Positions 40,691 to 51,892 are shown, counted from the stretch's first letter. The stretch is DNA of 64,000 nucleotides from Ascarosepion bandense (GCA_037127315.1 JBBBDQ010000347.1:1075001-1139000), one strand, 5' to 3'. The notes: a model not told the origin generated them from the letters alone. Made by a program: numbers and translations.

Positions 40691-40860
40691 CTCGCTTCCA
40701 TTCTTTCAAACACTCTTCCCATCCAACCAACCATCTATCACCCCGCTTCTGACATTTCCTATATCTAACCACTCTTTCTATTTACCTTCCCCCATGTAGC
40801 CCCAAGCGAAATAGTGGCAGTGGAATGCCTGTTTTGGGGTGAAATGATTAAAAAAATGTA
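39930..40860 (+). mobile_element. LINE-B, best preserved 3' end
   Basis: 5' truncated in the RT just after the YADD region. It runs to the natural ORF end at 40690 and through a 3' UTR (CCAAGCGAAATAGTGGCAGT) to GGTGAAATGATTAAAAAAAT. The tail of short A-rich repeats after GGTGAAATGATT is the likely 3' recognition end, shared with antisense copies at 1147, 4572, 33222 and 54262. Confidence 0.88.
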
Positions 40861-41164
40861 TGTTCGTATGTGTAGAATATCCCAGTTAGTTCTGCTTTTC
40901 ATCACTTTCTTGTCTCTATGTATTCTCCCTCCTCTGTCACTCTCTCTCTCTCTTTCTCTTTCTCTCTTTCTCTCTCTTGATCGCTGTTTTTCGAATATTC
41001 AGCCTTGAGCGCTAATTTGGTATTGTTTGGAGTTTTCATCTTGGTATTTTATATTATTTTATATATATTAAAAGACCCATAACTAATATATAATAAAAAA
41101 TAACTATAAATAATAAATAAATTTACTACGGCTATATTCAAACACAAAAAGTTTTTTTAAGAAT
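40861..41164. other. Unassigned sequence with (CT)n
   Basis: Contains a CT-rich microsatellite at 40937-40978. The remainder is AT-rich and unrecognised. Confidence 0.5.
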
Positions 41165-41545
41165 AAAAATAAAATAAAAAACTTAAAAGTTAGTATGGGT
41201 ATGAATAAAAATAACATAGATGGTAGTGATTATATATAAAAAGAGAAAATAGCAAAAATTTCATACAATTTTAGTACAGACATGTTAAGAATTAATATAT
41301 CACCCTGTAATTTGAGAATCTAACCAGAAGCTATGTTTACCTTGTAAGTAAAAAAAAAAACCCTCACTTAGAAAAATTCCGAAAAATTGGTCGCTTGAAG
41401 ATGGAGTCGCAGTAAAAATATAATTCCGAAACACGGGAAATTCTGTATCCTAAAAATATTAAATTATTTCTATGACAATAATATTTAGGTCTACTTTTGT
41501 ACTGAGCACTGTAAAATTAAAACATAAACGTTAAGGAATGTTATT
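41165..41545 (+). repeat. PLE left pseudo-LTR
   Basis: Shares with the right copy: GAATAAAAATAA, GATTATATATAAAAAGAGAA-type text, CACCCTGTAATTTGAG, GCTTGAAGATGGAGTC, TTCCGAAACA, AAAAATATTAAATTA and GAGCACTGTAAAATTAAAA. The GAAGATGGAGTC...ATTCCGAAAC part (41396-41432) resembles a hammerhead core with stem II GGAGT/ATTCC, but the first core base reads T rather than C. Confidence 0.75.
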
Positions 41546-42149
41546 GTCCTTTCTTCGCATAACTGTATATCAGCTAGCCTTCAGGTTGAGCACTTTAAAC
41601 CTAATATTTAATATCATTTTCTCTGCAACATAGAAAAAAGATGGGCAAAATCAATTTTAGAACTTTCTTAAAAAACATTCCATACCCCAAATATATGAAT
41701 ATAACATTCGTTCTATGGAGAAAACTGAATATTTCATCAGGAGAATTGTATAGAAATCCTACTATTTCATTCAGAAAAGTAACCAAAAACAACATTTGTA
41801 ATTTGGCTTCAAGATTTAAAAACAGCACTGTGTATAGAAGGATTGGTTCTCTTTGAGGACAACTTCCAAAGTAAAATAACAATATCCTCTTCCATTATCA
41901 GAGAATCAAAGACATTTGGACGCTAGAGTAACAAAATATCAAGAATACAGATAAAATATTAGTCCAGTCTGATAAAAACGGCATATTTTTATAAATAACT
42001 AACATATGATTATAATTCCTTAATCATGAATGACCTAAATAAACAATACAGGAAGACTAAATAGCAATTTAAATATGATAGAATTCATAAATAAAACCAC
42101 TAAAGAAATAACGGAAAATATAAAAATCAGTCACAGGTTTTGGAACACT

Positions 42150-42780
42150 TGTGGAGAAAGAATGCAATATATCCATCAAGGAACATGAACCCTATTCCGA
42201 GGTAATTCCCTCAACAAAGATTATTAATCAGACTAGACCCGAAATTAGAAGAAATAGTAAAAATATTTCTTGCAAGATTCAACTTATAGATAAAGAACTA
42301 CCTGGAATTAAACCCATTGATTAATACCAAGTTTTCTTACGAATTAGTTCCCAAGGGCTGATAAAAAAACTGAATGTACCCTTATCCAATTTGGTACCGA
42401 GGATTACTACCCGTCAATAACAACTGAACTCTTCAAGTCTGCATTAGATTTTGCTAAAATGTACACAAACCTTACGGATGTTGGAATCCAACATAATTTT
42501 GGGTGCAAAAAAGACAATACTCATTCATGGGCATTAACAGTGGATTGAAAATACTGACGATAACTTTAAGAAAGCAATGGGGTCACTCGACTCAGCAGAA
42601 TTCACAGCATTATAGGACTATTCTATTTATATAACCTTACTGCATTCTATGAAATTGACATTGAAGATATCGGATTGTATAGAAACGATAGTCATATGGT
42701 AGTTAAGAAGTCCACTAAATCTTAAAATTTGATAAGATTAGAACACATATGAATAGAGTGCTTAAGAGCCTAAAATAAAA
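42150..42780 (+). pseudogene. PLE reverse transcriptase remnant
   Basis: LIQFGTEDYYPSITTELFKS (near 42380) is the motif A region, with the first catalytic Asp of the QFD..DFYPS motif read as Gly. FKKAMGSLDSAEFTAL (42569 on) corresponds to the characteristic MGSFD-type motif of this PLE group. IGLYRNDSHMVVKKS (near 42670) corresponds to LYRDD, with Asp to Asn in the catalytic pair. Stops are scattered, so there is no activity. Confidence 0.72.
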
Positions 42781-43700
42781 AAGCAAATTTTCTAGATATT
42801 TTCAGACCAAATAAACAGTATATACCAACCCTATAGAAAACTTAATAGCAATTATCTGTTTATCCAACCTAAGTCAAACCACCCTCTTTTTATAGATGAA
42901 CAAATAAGCCTATCCATTGAAAAATGGATGAGTAGAAATTCCACAAACAAGACATTTTTCTACAAACATAGCAAATTTCAAATTCAAAGACTTTGAATTA
43001 AGTGCCTACAAAATCCCCGATATTTAATATAATATAACAATGAAAAATAAATATTAAAAGGAATCGTAGTAGAAAATTATTTGGTATACACCCACTATTC
43101 AACCAAATAGTTATTAGTTATTTAAGATATAAATATCTCTAACTAATAGTAACACACTTCTCACAAAATAATACACTAGGCAAAATTTTTAATAAAAACG
43201 CCTTAAAATTAGGATATTGCTGTCATGATAATTTGGAAAAGATCATAAACAAAACAAATACTAAGCAAATATTCAACCCAGGAACAAAAAAATTATAAAA
43301 CAAATAAAATAAAACCAAGCAAGAGTAAAGAATGTTTTGTAATTTTAGAATCCAAGAAAACTGTCCATTAAACAATAAATGACTTACTGAGTTTATAATT
43401 TATCAATGCACAATCTCATCGATAAGGAACCCATATATTAAAGATTTTTACAAAGGTAGCACAAATAATAAATTTAAGATAATGTAGAGTCAGCACCTTT
43501 ATTCCTTGAAGAATAACAATCGCAGAACCCAGACTTATTGAGCTAAAACTTTCTGGCTTATACAAAATTCCATGTTAAAATGGACACGGTTTAAACTTCA
43601 CACAATACAATATTTAAAATGTTTAAAAAATATTGAAAATTTAGAAAAAAAATGAAGAAATTTAAACATTAATATATATGCCAAAAATCGGCAAAATTAC
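42781..43700 (+). pseudogene. PLE RT C-terminus and GIY-YIG endonuclease remnant
   Basis: QPKSNHPLFIDEQISLSIEK (42870 on) and SRNSTNKTFFYKHSKFQ are the usual post-palm segments. Near 43240 NKTNTKQIFNPGTKK appears. Then NFRIQENCPLNNK (43341 on), EFIIYQCTISS, DFYKGSTNNKFKI and a following Leu/Trp-containing segment form the GIY-YIG nuclease, where the second motif reads FYKG. It ends before the CxxC part seen in the PLE at 37.6 kb. Confidence 0.68.
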
Positions 43701-43774
43701 CAAATAAAAGTATCGATATATAATTTAAAATTCTGTGGCTTTAATCAAAACAAAATAATTATTCAAAAGAGTAA

Positions 43775-44155
43775 AAAAAAAATAAACAACTAAAAAAGAA
43801 AGGTGGTTTTAATAAAAATAAAAATAGATGTTAGTATTCGTATATAAAAAAGAGGAAATAGCAAACTTTGATACCCTTTTAGCACGGACATGTTATGAAT
43901 AAATATATGACCCTGTAATTTGAGGACCTAACCAAAAGCTATTTATAAATTCTAAGTAAAAAAAATACTTACTTTTGGGAAATCTCGTTATTCATTCTAA
44001 AATGATGGCTTGAAGATGGAGTCATAGTAAAAATATGATTCCAAAACATGCAAAATTTTGCGTCTCAAAAATATTAAATTACTTATATTACATTAATATT
44101 TTACTTTTTTTTATTGAGCACGGTAAATTTAAAATTAACGTTAAGGAAAAGTAAA
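43775..44155 (+). repeat. PLE right pseudo-LTR
   Basis: Direct repeat of 41165-41545. The hammerhead-like segment here is GCTTGAAGATGGAGTC ... GATTCCAAAACA, with a fully paired stem II (GGAGTC/GATTCC including one G-U pair) but GAAA changed to AAAA. The two copies are diverged, so the insertion is old. Confidence 0.75.
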
Positions 44156-44850
44156 AAAATCTTCGATTAATCCATGTTCTTTTTTCGTATTTTTTTATTT
44201 TCCTTTTTTGACGTATGTTTTCTTTCAGAGTGAGTTTATTTTGTTTTCTTTAACTCGTGTTTCTTAATGAATAGTTTTCCATTGAATTTAAAACATATTT
44301 TTTCTCTTCCTTCTTTAATATAACATATTTATAGCGTTCCTGTCTGTCTTCCCCCCCCCCACCCAAAAAAAAAGTGCTACTATCCCTAGTTCCGTGTCGG
44401 TATATTAAAGATTTTCTGGAGTTAGCCAAAGCAAGTCAAAAGATTTGTCTTTTCAAAATGTCAAAAATGCAACGAAATTTCATTCTTTTGACTACTGATA
44501 ACAAATGATGATCTTACGTATTGCTTACAAGTTCTTATAGTTTAGACAAGTTAGGAAAAAATCTTCGATTAATCCATGTTCATATTTTGTATTTTTGTTT
44601 CTTCTTTGAAAACGTTCCTTTATGTCTAGGGGGTGGAGAAAAAAAATTATTTCCTTTGCTGTATTCCATGCTCTGTTTTAATATTTCCCTTTCAGATCTA
44701 GTGAGTGGTTATCTCTTAGCATATTTCATAAAAATAATAATATAAAACATGTATTAGCCACCCTAGCGGAGGGTAATTTATCTACCACTCCCTATCTACC
44801 CCCCGCTTAATCATGGCTATTTACGAAAAATATATGAAAATCAACAGCGT
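44156..44850. other. Unassigned sequence
   Basis: T-rich, with a C-run at 44351-44361. The phrase TCTTCGATTAATCCATGTTC occurs twice (44160 and 44562), a short local duplication. No gene recognised. Confidence 0.45.
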
Positions 44851-45042
44851 GTAGGGGGTTGCTTCCCAAGGAAACAGCTCGTCGATCTGTAAGGATCGGC
44901 AGGGCCAACAGGTGCCACCTGACAGTCATCTGACGATTGTTAGCACCAACGGCGTAAAGGGTCGTTTTACTAAAAGATTTGTCCCTCGCCCAGGAAAGAA
45001 CGACATGAGCAACAGGAGTCTCTGGACCGTTACCCTACGACT

Positions 45043-45855
45043 GTGCGCAACAAAGATAGAATTACTTTTGGTACATGGAACGTCAGGACACTTAACAACT
45101 GTGCACAACTAGAGAATCTCAAGCAAGTGATAGACAGACTGAAGATCAATATCCTAGGAATATGCGAAACCAGATGGCCTAATAATGAAGACCTCAATAG
45201 TGACACCCACAGGATAATTTATACAGGAGGCAAAAACAACGAAAAAAAGGCGGGCTTAATACTAGACAAAGAAGTGAAGAAATGCGTTCTTGGATACTGT
45301 CAGCATTCAGAGAGAGTCCTCTTGGTTAAACTACGGGGAGGGCCCTTCACCATAACTGTCATAGTAGTTTATGCGCCGACAGCTCAAAGCACTGAGGACG
45401 AAATAGAATCATTCTATTCCATACTGGACAGTGTCCAGGCTCAGTGCAAAAGCCAAGAAACTAGGATCATAATGGGTGACTTGAATGTCAAGGTAGGTAA
45501 AGAGAGGGATGGAGATACCACCGGCAACTTTGGACTAGGGGATTGCAACGAACGAGGAGAAAAATAGGTCCATTGGTGCAGAGCAAATGACCAGATAATT
45601 ACTAACACCTGGTTTCAAAAACACCCACGACGTATATGGACATGGCGAAGCCCAGGAGGTGACACGATGAACGAAATAGACTACATAACTATAAACAAGA
45701 GATTCAGGAACGCAGTGATTCCATGCAAAACATATCCAGGTGCCGACTGCGGAAGTGACCATGTCCCAGTCATCTGCATAACTAAGGATAAAAGTCCGGA
45801 GAATGAAGAAGCCCAGCACATCACCAAGGCTGCAATACAATACACTTCTGAATGA
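45043..45855 (+). pseudogene. RTE endonuclease domain (one internal stop)
   Basis: Apurinic-type endonuclease that nicks target DNA. Motifs present: FGTWNVRTLNN, GICETRW (catalytic Glu), VVYAPTAQ (Tyr), MGDLNVKVG (Asp and Asn, 45472-45498), EIDYI, and DCGSDHVPV (catalytic Asp/His, 45746-45772). The sole lesion is TAG at 45565-45567 after NERGEK, with the same frame resuming VHWCRANDQI. Homologous to the domain captured in ruminant CFDP2. The start at 45043 reads MRNKDR; element translation may begin upstream. Confidence 0.87.
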
Positions 45856-46012
45856 CCTCACTATGAAGAAAGAATACACTAACAGCGTGAGAAAGAAATG
45901 TGAAGAACAAATTGGAAAAGGACAAAATGGGACTCAATAAAGGAAGCGATGGTGACCTTAGCGAACAACATTGCCCAAAAGATGATTCGACACAGAAGAC
46001 AAAAACGAGTAG

Positions 46013-46507
46013 ATGACTGAAGAGATTCTCAACATGATGCAAAGGAGACAAAAAATAACGCTAATACATGGAGGAGATTACAAGAAACTACACAAGGAGA
46101 TAAGGAACAAATGCAGACGGGCTAAAGAGGAATGGCTCAACAACAAATGCGCAAAAGTAGAGAGACTGAGCAGGACCAATAAAGCAAAGATGCATAAAGA
46201 GATAAGAGAACTGACAGAACAAAAATCCTGCTCCTCAACAGGATGCATAAAATCCAAGGATGGAACAATCATATTGGAGAAAGAGGAAATACTCCAGCGA
46301 TGGGAAGAGTATATAAAGGATCTTTTTTGCGACAAGAGAGAACAACCGAAAATACACAAAGAGAAGGATGGACCAGAAATATTAAAATCCAAAATGGAAG
46401 CTGCAATGGCCAAACTAAACAGAAACAAAGCAGCTGGTCCAGACGGCGTCGCAATAGAGCTGCTGATAGCCCTGGAAGAAAATGGAATAGAACAATTACC
46501 GACATAA
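46013..46507 (+). pseudogene. RTE linker and start of RT
   Basis: An open frame of 164 codons, lysine- and arginine-rich at first (EEWLNNKCAKVERLSRTNKA), then HKEIRELTEQKSCSS, GTIILEKEEILQRWEEYIKD, and MAKLNRNKAAGPDGVAIELL, the N-rKAAGPDG motif at the beginning of the RT fingers. It shifts frame near 46480. Confidence 0.85.
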
Positions 46508-47275
46508 TAAACGAAATTTATAATAGTGGAATAATACCAGACAGCCTATGCAAGTCGATATTTATAGCACTGCCAAAGAAACCAGGTGCAAACGATTGCG
46601 AACTACACAGAATTATCAGCTTAATGAGTCACATTACAAAACTGATTGTCAGAATCCTGATGAATAGAGCAAAAAGCAGAATCAGGCCAGAGATAGGACA
46701 GGAACGGTGCGGGTTCGTCAAAGACACTGGAACAAGGAACACCATATTTATGATTAGGATGCTCTCTGAAAGGACAATACAAATGAAGAAAGACTTGTAC
46801 CTATGTTTTATTCATTATGCGAAGGCATTCGATAAGATAGGACACAAACAATTGATAAACATGCTCGGCAGCCTCGACATAAGTCGGAGTAATCAAGAAT
46901 TTCTACTGGCAGCAAACGGCCTCCATACAGACAGGTAACGATTTACAAAGATAGAAAGAGGCGTAAGACAAGGATGTGTCTCTTCACCGGATCTGTTCAA
47001 CTTGTACAGCGAGAATATTTTGAGTACCCTAGATTACACATCAGGATTTGTTATTGGATGCCACAACTTAAACAACATATGGTATGCAGATGATACAGTG
47101 CTGATTGCATACACTGAGAGGAAACTACAAGACCTACTGCAGAAGCTATCGGTGGAGAGTGACCAAAAACTACAAATAAATTTTAAGAAAACTGAATGCA
47201 TGGTCATCAGCAAAAGGTGCAACCCAAAATGCCAAATACAGGTAGGGGATACCAGAATCAAGCAAGTATAAAAAT
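46480..47275 (+). pseudogene. RTE reverse transcriptase palm
   Basis: Continues ITDIINEIYNSGIIPDSL, SIFIALPKKPGANDCELHRI, KLIVRILMNRAKSRIRPEIG, FVKDTGTRNTIFMIRML and IHYAKAFDKIGHKQLINM (motif A). It stops at 46938. The downstream frame has ERGVRQGCVSSPDLFNLYSE (motif B) and IWYADDTVLIAYT (motif C, YADD at 47082-47093, both catalytic Asp present). Short lesions only. Confidence 0.86.
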
Positions 47276-47876
47276 TGTAAATACCTTGGAATTGTTCTAA
47301 CAGGAGATGGAAATTGCGACACAGAGATCCGAGGCAAATTGGCATGGGAAATGACGCGTTTCAGAAGCTGAGAAAGTACTAACACACAGGAAAATTTCAC
47401 TAGAAACAAAGAGAAGAGCGCTGGATTGCTATGTGATGTCAGTTCTTCAATACGACAGTGAATACTAGAGAATATCATCGAAAATGAGGACAAAACTTGA
47501 AGCAGCGGAAATATGGTTCTACAGAAGGATGCTGCGGATATCGTGGACTGAGCATGCAAGCAACGATGAGGTGTTGGAAAGAATGGCAACAAAAATGTAA
47601 TTAATACAGAGCATCAGGAAGAGACAAATGAAGTTCCGGGGACATGCAATAAGGAAGGAGAACTTGGAGACCCTGATACTGACAGGCCAGATAGAAGGAA
47701 AGAGACAGAGGAAGGCAGCGGATAACATATTTGCAGGGCCTGATCAAGTGGATGACGGAACGGAGTTGCGAGGTGTAACAGAAGAAAAGATACTAAGAAC
47801 CGCAAGGGATAGGGAGATGTGGAGAACCATGATAGCCTACGTCCTGAAGCGACAGGGCAGATAGAAGAAGAAGAAC
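47276..47876 (+). pseudogene. RTE C-terminal domain, several frameshifts
   Basis: Frames in turn give GDGNCDTEIRGKL, GNDAFQKL, then EDKTxSSGNMVLQKDAA-like text, and from 47628 MKFRGHAIRKENLETLILTG, QIEGKRQRKAADNI, TARDREMWRTMIAYVLKRQG. This matches the RTE C-termini at 11.3, 30.1 and 52.1 kb. The cluster of shifts at 47280-47600 is the most damaged part. Confidence 0.78.
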
Positions 47877-48335
47877 TTTCTTATTGTCTTTCCTTCACAT
47901 TATATACGCATATATATGAAGATGACTGGGGAAGCACTACGATTCAGATTCTTCATTATATTTTTCTTGCCTCCGTACAAACCAATGTGCGATAGATGAA
48001 TTACTTGAATTACGAAAAAGAGAAATTAATACTGACATATCATTTTAACCGCCATATTTACAGTAATTGTACGAAATTAACTTGAAATTCTAAAGAGAAA
48101 ATTGCTTCAAAAAATTATTATTGACTTTAACTACATCCTGTAACCGACTTCGAAACTATTGCTTCTTTCTGTAGTGTCTCCTTGTTTAAATTGTTAAAGC
48201 TGTCATAATCCGTTTCTTCTTTTCGGTTCAGTTTTGGTGTTACAAAAAGCTTTTTTTTGTCTCTCGCTCAGCTGCGCCCCACACAAAATAATAAGTACGT
48301 TCGCTGTCTGGGGTTTAGATGGCAAGGTGTAATGG
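47877..48335. other. Unassigned sequence
   Basis: About 460 bp with no recognised element; it leads into the 84-bp minisatellite. Confidence 0.4.
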
Positions 48336-49130
48336 TTGATGTGGTCACAGAAATTGCATGACATACTTGAACAGCTTTTCATGCTCTGTGGCATGAGGCA
48401 GATTCTTGTTGTCAGATATAAGATGTGGTCGCAGAAATTGCCTGGCAGGCTTGATCGGGTTCTCATGCTCGGTGGCAGGGAGCGGAATCTTGTTGCCAGA
48501 TGTATGATGTCATCACAGAAATTGCATGGCAGCCTTACTCTGTTTCTCCTGCTCTGTGGCATGGTGCAGAATCTTGGTATCAGACGTATGACGTGGTCAC
48601 GGGTATAGCCTGGCTGCCTGGCTGCCTGGCTCGGATTCTCATGCTCTGTGGCATGAGGCAGAATCTTGTTGTCAAACGTAGGATGTGGACACTGAAATTG
48701 CCTGGCAGTCTTGACCGGGTTCTCATGCTCTGTGGCATGGGGCAGAATCTTGTTGTCAAACGTAGGATGTGGTCACTGAAATTGCCTGGCAGTCTTAACC
48801 GGGTTCTCATGCTCTGTGGCATGGGGCAGAATTTTGTTGTGAAACGTAGGATGTGGTCACTGAAATTGCCTGGCAGTCTTAACCGGGTTCTCATGCTCTG
48901 TGGCATGGGGCAGAATTTTGTTGTGAAACGTAGGATGTGGTCACTGAAATTGCCTGGCAGTCTTGACCGGGTTCTCATGCTCTGTGGCATGCGGCAGAAT
49001 CTTGTTGTTAGACGGAGGATGTGGTCCCAGAAATTGCCTGGCAGCCTTGACCGGGTTCTCTTGCTCTGTGGCATGGTGCAGAATCTTGTTGTTAGACGGA
49101 GGATGTGGTCACAGAAATTGTTGAGTTTAT
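48336..49130 (+). repeat. 84-bp minisatellite derived from a mariner transposase segment
   Basis: Nine to ten units spaced 83-90 bp (landmark CTCTGTGGCATG at 48384, 48552, 48642, 48728, 48811, 48895, 48979, 49062; a variant at 48468). Since 84 is a multiple of three, both strands stay open. The minus strand repeats NFSDHILRL and MPQSMRTRSRLPG. Each unit aligns at roughly 70 percent with 58384-58470, the antisense of the mariner transposase region around its second catalytic Asp. Not a protein-coding gene on present evidence. Confidence 0.88.
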
Positions 49131-50491
49131 ATTTTTATTGTCGCTCTCGAGAGCGGTTCATTGCAGTCATTCTTTTGCATTTTAATAATCATCTCTGATC
49201 GCTGAGATGTTGTGAGTAATGGAGGTTTGTTGTCTTGATTGCTCTTATAGTTATTTTATTTAACAATTTTTTAAAAAATTATTTGTTAAACACTGTAATC
49301 CTTATGTACATTTAATATAAAATAATATTCCAAACTTTTTAATAAATTATCTTTTTTATCATATGGTTTAGGCCCGTCTATTTCAATATTTTTTGTAATC
49401 AATTAATCCCTGTTTATTTAAATATGAAATATTTATCTGCGTTTATTTAATATATATATATATATAACACATCAAATAATATGCGTAAAAGAGAGCTATT
49501 GAAAATAATTAAATTTAAATTTTTACCAGATTAATTATTAACTGCAGATCTTAGCAACATCATCATTCGTTCTCTCTTTCATATGTTTTTTTTTTCATTT
49601 CTACTTAAATGAAGCATGTTCAAACTGTCGGCACCCTTATTCTCGGTCTGTGATGCTTGAAGGTATCATTAATAAACTGTTTACATTTGTTCAAATGTTT
49701 TTGAACGTCTCTAGCAGTAATCGTTTAAAGCGAAACTGCAAAGAAGTTTGAACCACAAAATTAAGTCGAGGATTTCGCACTAAAATGCCTGCGTTATGTG
49801 AGTGATAAATATTTTGAAGTGTCATTAGAATTTTCTCATTTTGCGACCGAATTGTAATGACGAGTGTGTCATAGTAACTCTTGATAATTCATAGAAGTTA
49901 AAAACAAATTTCGATTACGCTAAAATATCTTACTTTTTGCCCATAAATGGCAGTGGACACGGTGGATGAAAAGAAATAGAATCTGCATCATGCCTACGCA
50001 CGTTTGCATAAAGTAAGAATAATATAGAAATCAAAATGGAACTCATTTTTTCTATCCTAGCTCCCCCGACATATATTCTGTTGACCATGCTCACCATAGT
50101 TTATGGATATAGAATACAGCGCGATAAACAATCTGTTCAATGAAACAACGTCAAAGATTAACACCCACGAGTCAGACACTCCAATGAATCGGACTATATC
50201 GGCAATACTCGGGAAAATATGGTCATCTTTATACACGTCGCATTGAATATTTTGAGCCTTCTGATTAGTTAAGCCTTCTATTAGTGAACTATCAAATGAA
50301 TCAGCTCCTGGCTGGCCCACTAGTATACAATGGTACCTAAAAACTAATATTTTCCAGATCTTGAATCAAATTAATATACTTTTTTTCGATCGCTGCCTAT
50401 CGTTTTAATCGGGCCTTCTTTCCTTAATCAAAAGAATATTCAAGACTTCCTCTAAATTTTTCCACATCAAAATTTCATTTTTTTACCCAAA

Positions 50492-50493
<2 letters not shown>
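49131..50493. other. Unassigned sequence
   Basis: AT-rich with a small (TA)n at 49450-49465 and a perfect 14-bp palindrome CGCTCTCGAGAGCG (49141-49154). An 87-codon minus-strand frame at 50057-50320 has plausible amino-acid composition but no recognised family (see findings). Confidence 0.4.

Positions 50494-50538
<45 letters not shown>
50494..50538 (+). repeat. (TA)n microsatellite
   Basis: About 45 bp of pure TA repeats. Confidence 0.95.
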
Positions 50539-50541
<3 letters not shown>

Positions 50542-50619
50542 AAAAATATAGCGTGTTAAGTGGAAACAATGAATTGCAAGTATAACTGAATATATCGTCA
50601 ATAATTATCTTTAATCCCG

Positions 50620-50845
50620 TTTTGTGGAACCGGCTTATGTTTGCTTGCTCCATGATTGTTACAATATTCAAAAGTTTAAAAGCAAAGTCAATAGCCATTT
50701 TCTATCTCTTTGATTCCTAGCATTTTCTTATCCTTTCTTCGACATACTATGTACCTAGTTTATTTTTTTCTCTCGCCGTAACTCTCTGCATACCAGTGGC
50801 TCTACTGATTTGATTAGGGGTGAAATGATTATAAAAAAAACAAAA
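50620..50845 (+). mobile_element. LINE-B 3' end
   Basis: From GTTTTGTGGAACCGGC (RLWNSL-type codons) through CAATATTCAAAAGTTTAAAA, CTTTCTTCGACATACTATG and CATACCAGTGGCTCTAC to GGGGTGAAATGATTATAAAA. The natural 3' end is present; the 5' is truncated. Confidence 0.75.
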
Positions 50846-51007
50846 TCATTTAATCAAAAGTAATGAAGCTGCTTAGATGCAAGAGGCTACGAAGAAAAAC
50901 ATAGAAGTAAAAGAAACAAACCTTATAAACTCATTAGTGCCTAAATTTTTTTTTCTTGAATGTTTTACTAATGATCTTTAATTTGTTCAAATGTATTTAA
51001 TACTAAA

Positions 51008-51570
51008 CAAAACAAAATATTGCATTATTCTAACAAAAAATAAATTTTTAACTTAGGAACAAAATTATAGAGCATGTTATATTTGAGATAAATTACTCTC
51101 ATACATTTTTTGGCTTTATAAGGCAGTTAGAGCATTCATATATAAAAGATGTCATTGTATTATTCTAAAAAAATAAATTTTTAACTTAGGACCAAAATTA
51201 TAGAGCATGGTATATTTGAGCAAAATTGCTTTCATACATTTTCTTGGCTTTATAAGACAGAGCATTAATATATAAAAGATTCAATTGTATTATTCTGAGA
51301 AAAAATAAATTTTCTCATTTGGTCTTTATTTTAAGACCAAACTTATAAAGCATGGTGTATGTGAGCAAAATTACTTTCATACATTTTCTTGGCTTTATAA
51401 GACAGTTAGAGCATTCATATATAAATAATTTTATTGCATTATCCTAAGAAAAAATAAATTTTTAGTTTGGTCTTTCTTTTAGGACCAACTTTATAGAGCA
51501 TGGTATATTTGAGCAAAATTACTTTCATACATTTTCTTTTCTTTATAGGGCAGTTAGAGAATTCATCTAT
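51008..51570 (+). repeat. Four-unit ~134-bp tandem repeat
   Basis: Units begin at TTGCATTATTCTAA (51019), TTGTATTATTCTAA (51152), TTGTATTATTCTGA (51284) and TTGCATTATCCTAA (51434). Each contains ATAGAGCATG(G/T)TATATTTGAG-type text and CATACATTTTCTTGGC. The third unit is longer by about 16 bp. Confidence 0.88.
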
Positions 51571-51892
51571 ATTATACAAATTTGAGTTAGATATAAGTTT
51601 TACTTACCAAATCTTTTTTGCTTGTATAATAGATAAAACCATGTGTATGCTCTTCCTTAACATTTTCCCTCTATACTAAAAACAGAGCCATCAGTGTTGC
51701 CAATATAATTCAGACAGTAGGTTATATATTTGAAAGACATTTTATTCTTTATGACTAAACAAATATAAATCTGAAAACTGCAAGAATTGCTGAAATATTG
51801 TAAATTATCCCTTAGTTCTAAAAATAAAGCATGGGCAATAATTGGTTAAGGAATGAGAAAAATAAAAAAAAACAAAAATGAGAAGACAGAGG
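51571..51892. other. Unassigned sequence
   Basis: About 320 bp, AT-rich, nothing recognised. Confidence 0.4.

Larger units (their letters stand above)
41165..44155 (+). mobile_element. Complete but dead Penelope-like element with direct pseudo-LTRs
   Basis: A body of about 2.2 kb with RT and GIY-YIG remains lies between direct repeats of about 380 bp at 41165-41545 and 43775-44155. This is the PLE layout with pseudo-LTRs in direct orientation. The decay is heavy (stops, frameshifts), but order and spacing are preserved. Confidence 0.78.
44851..47876 (+). mobile_element. Near full-length RTE-clade LINE
   Basis: About 3.0 kb: a 5' UTR from GTGTAGGGGGTTGCTTCCC, endonuclease (45040-45800), linker, RT, C-terminal domain, ending GCAGATAGAAGAAGAAGAAC (47860-47876), the short simple-repeat tail typical of RTE. 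It is inactivated by a few lesions: TAG at 45565, frameshifts between 45855 and 46013, near 46480 and after 47270. It is the most complete element in the window. Confidence 0.88.

Noticed and set aside
48500..49198. 232-codon plus-strand ORF and 164-codon minus-strand ORF with 28-residue repeats
   Set aside because: Both follow from a unit length divisible by three and derive from mariner codons; no start context, no known protein, and the plus-strand frame is antisense to the source gene.
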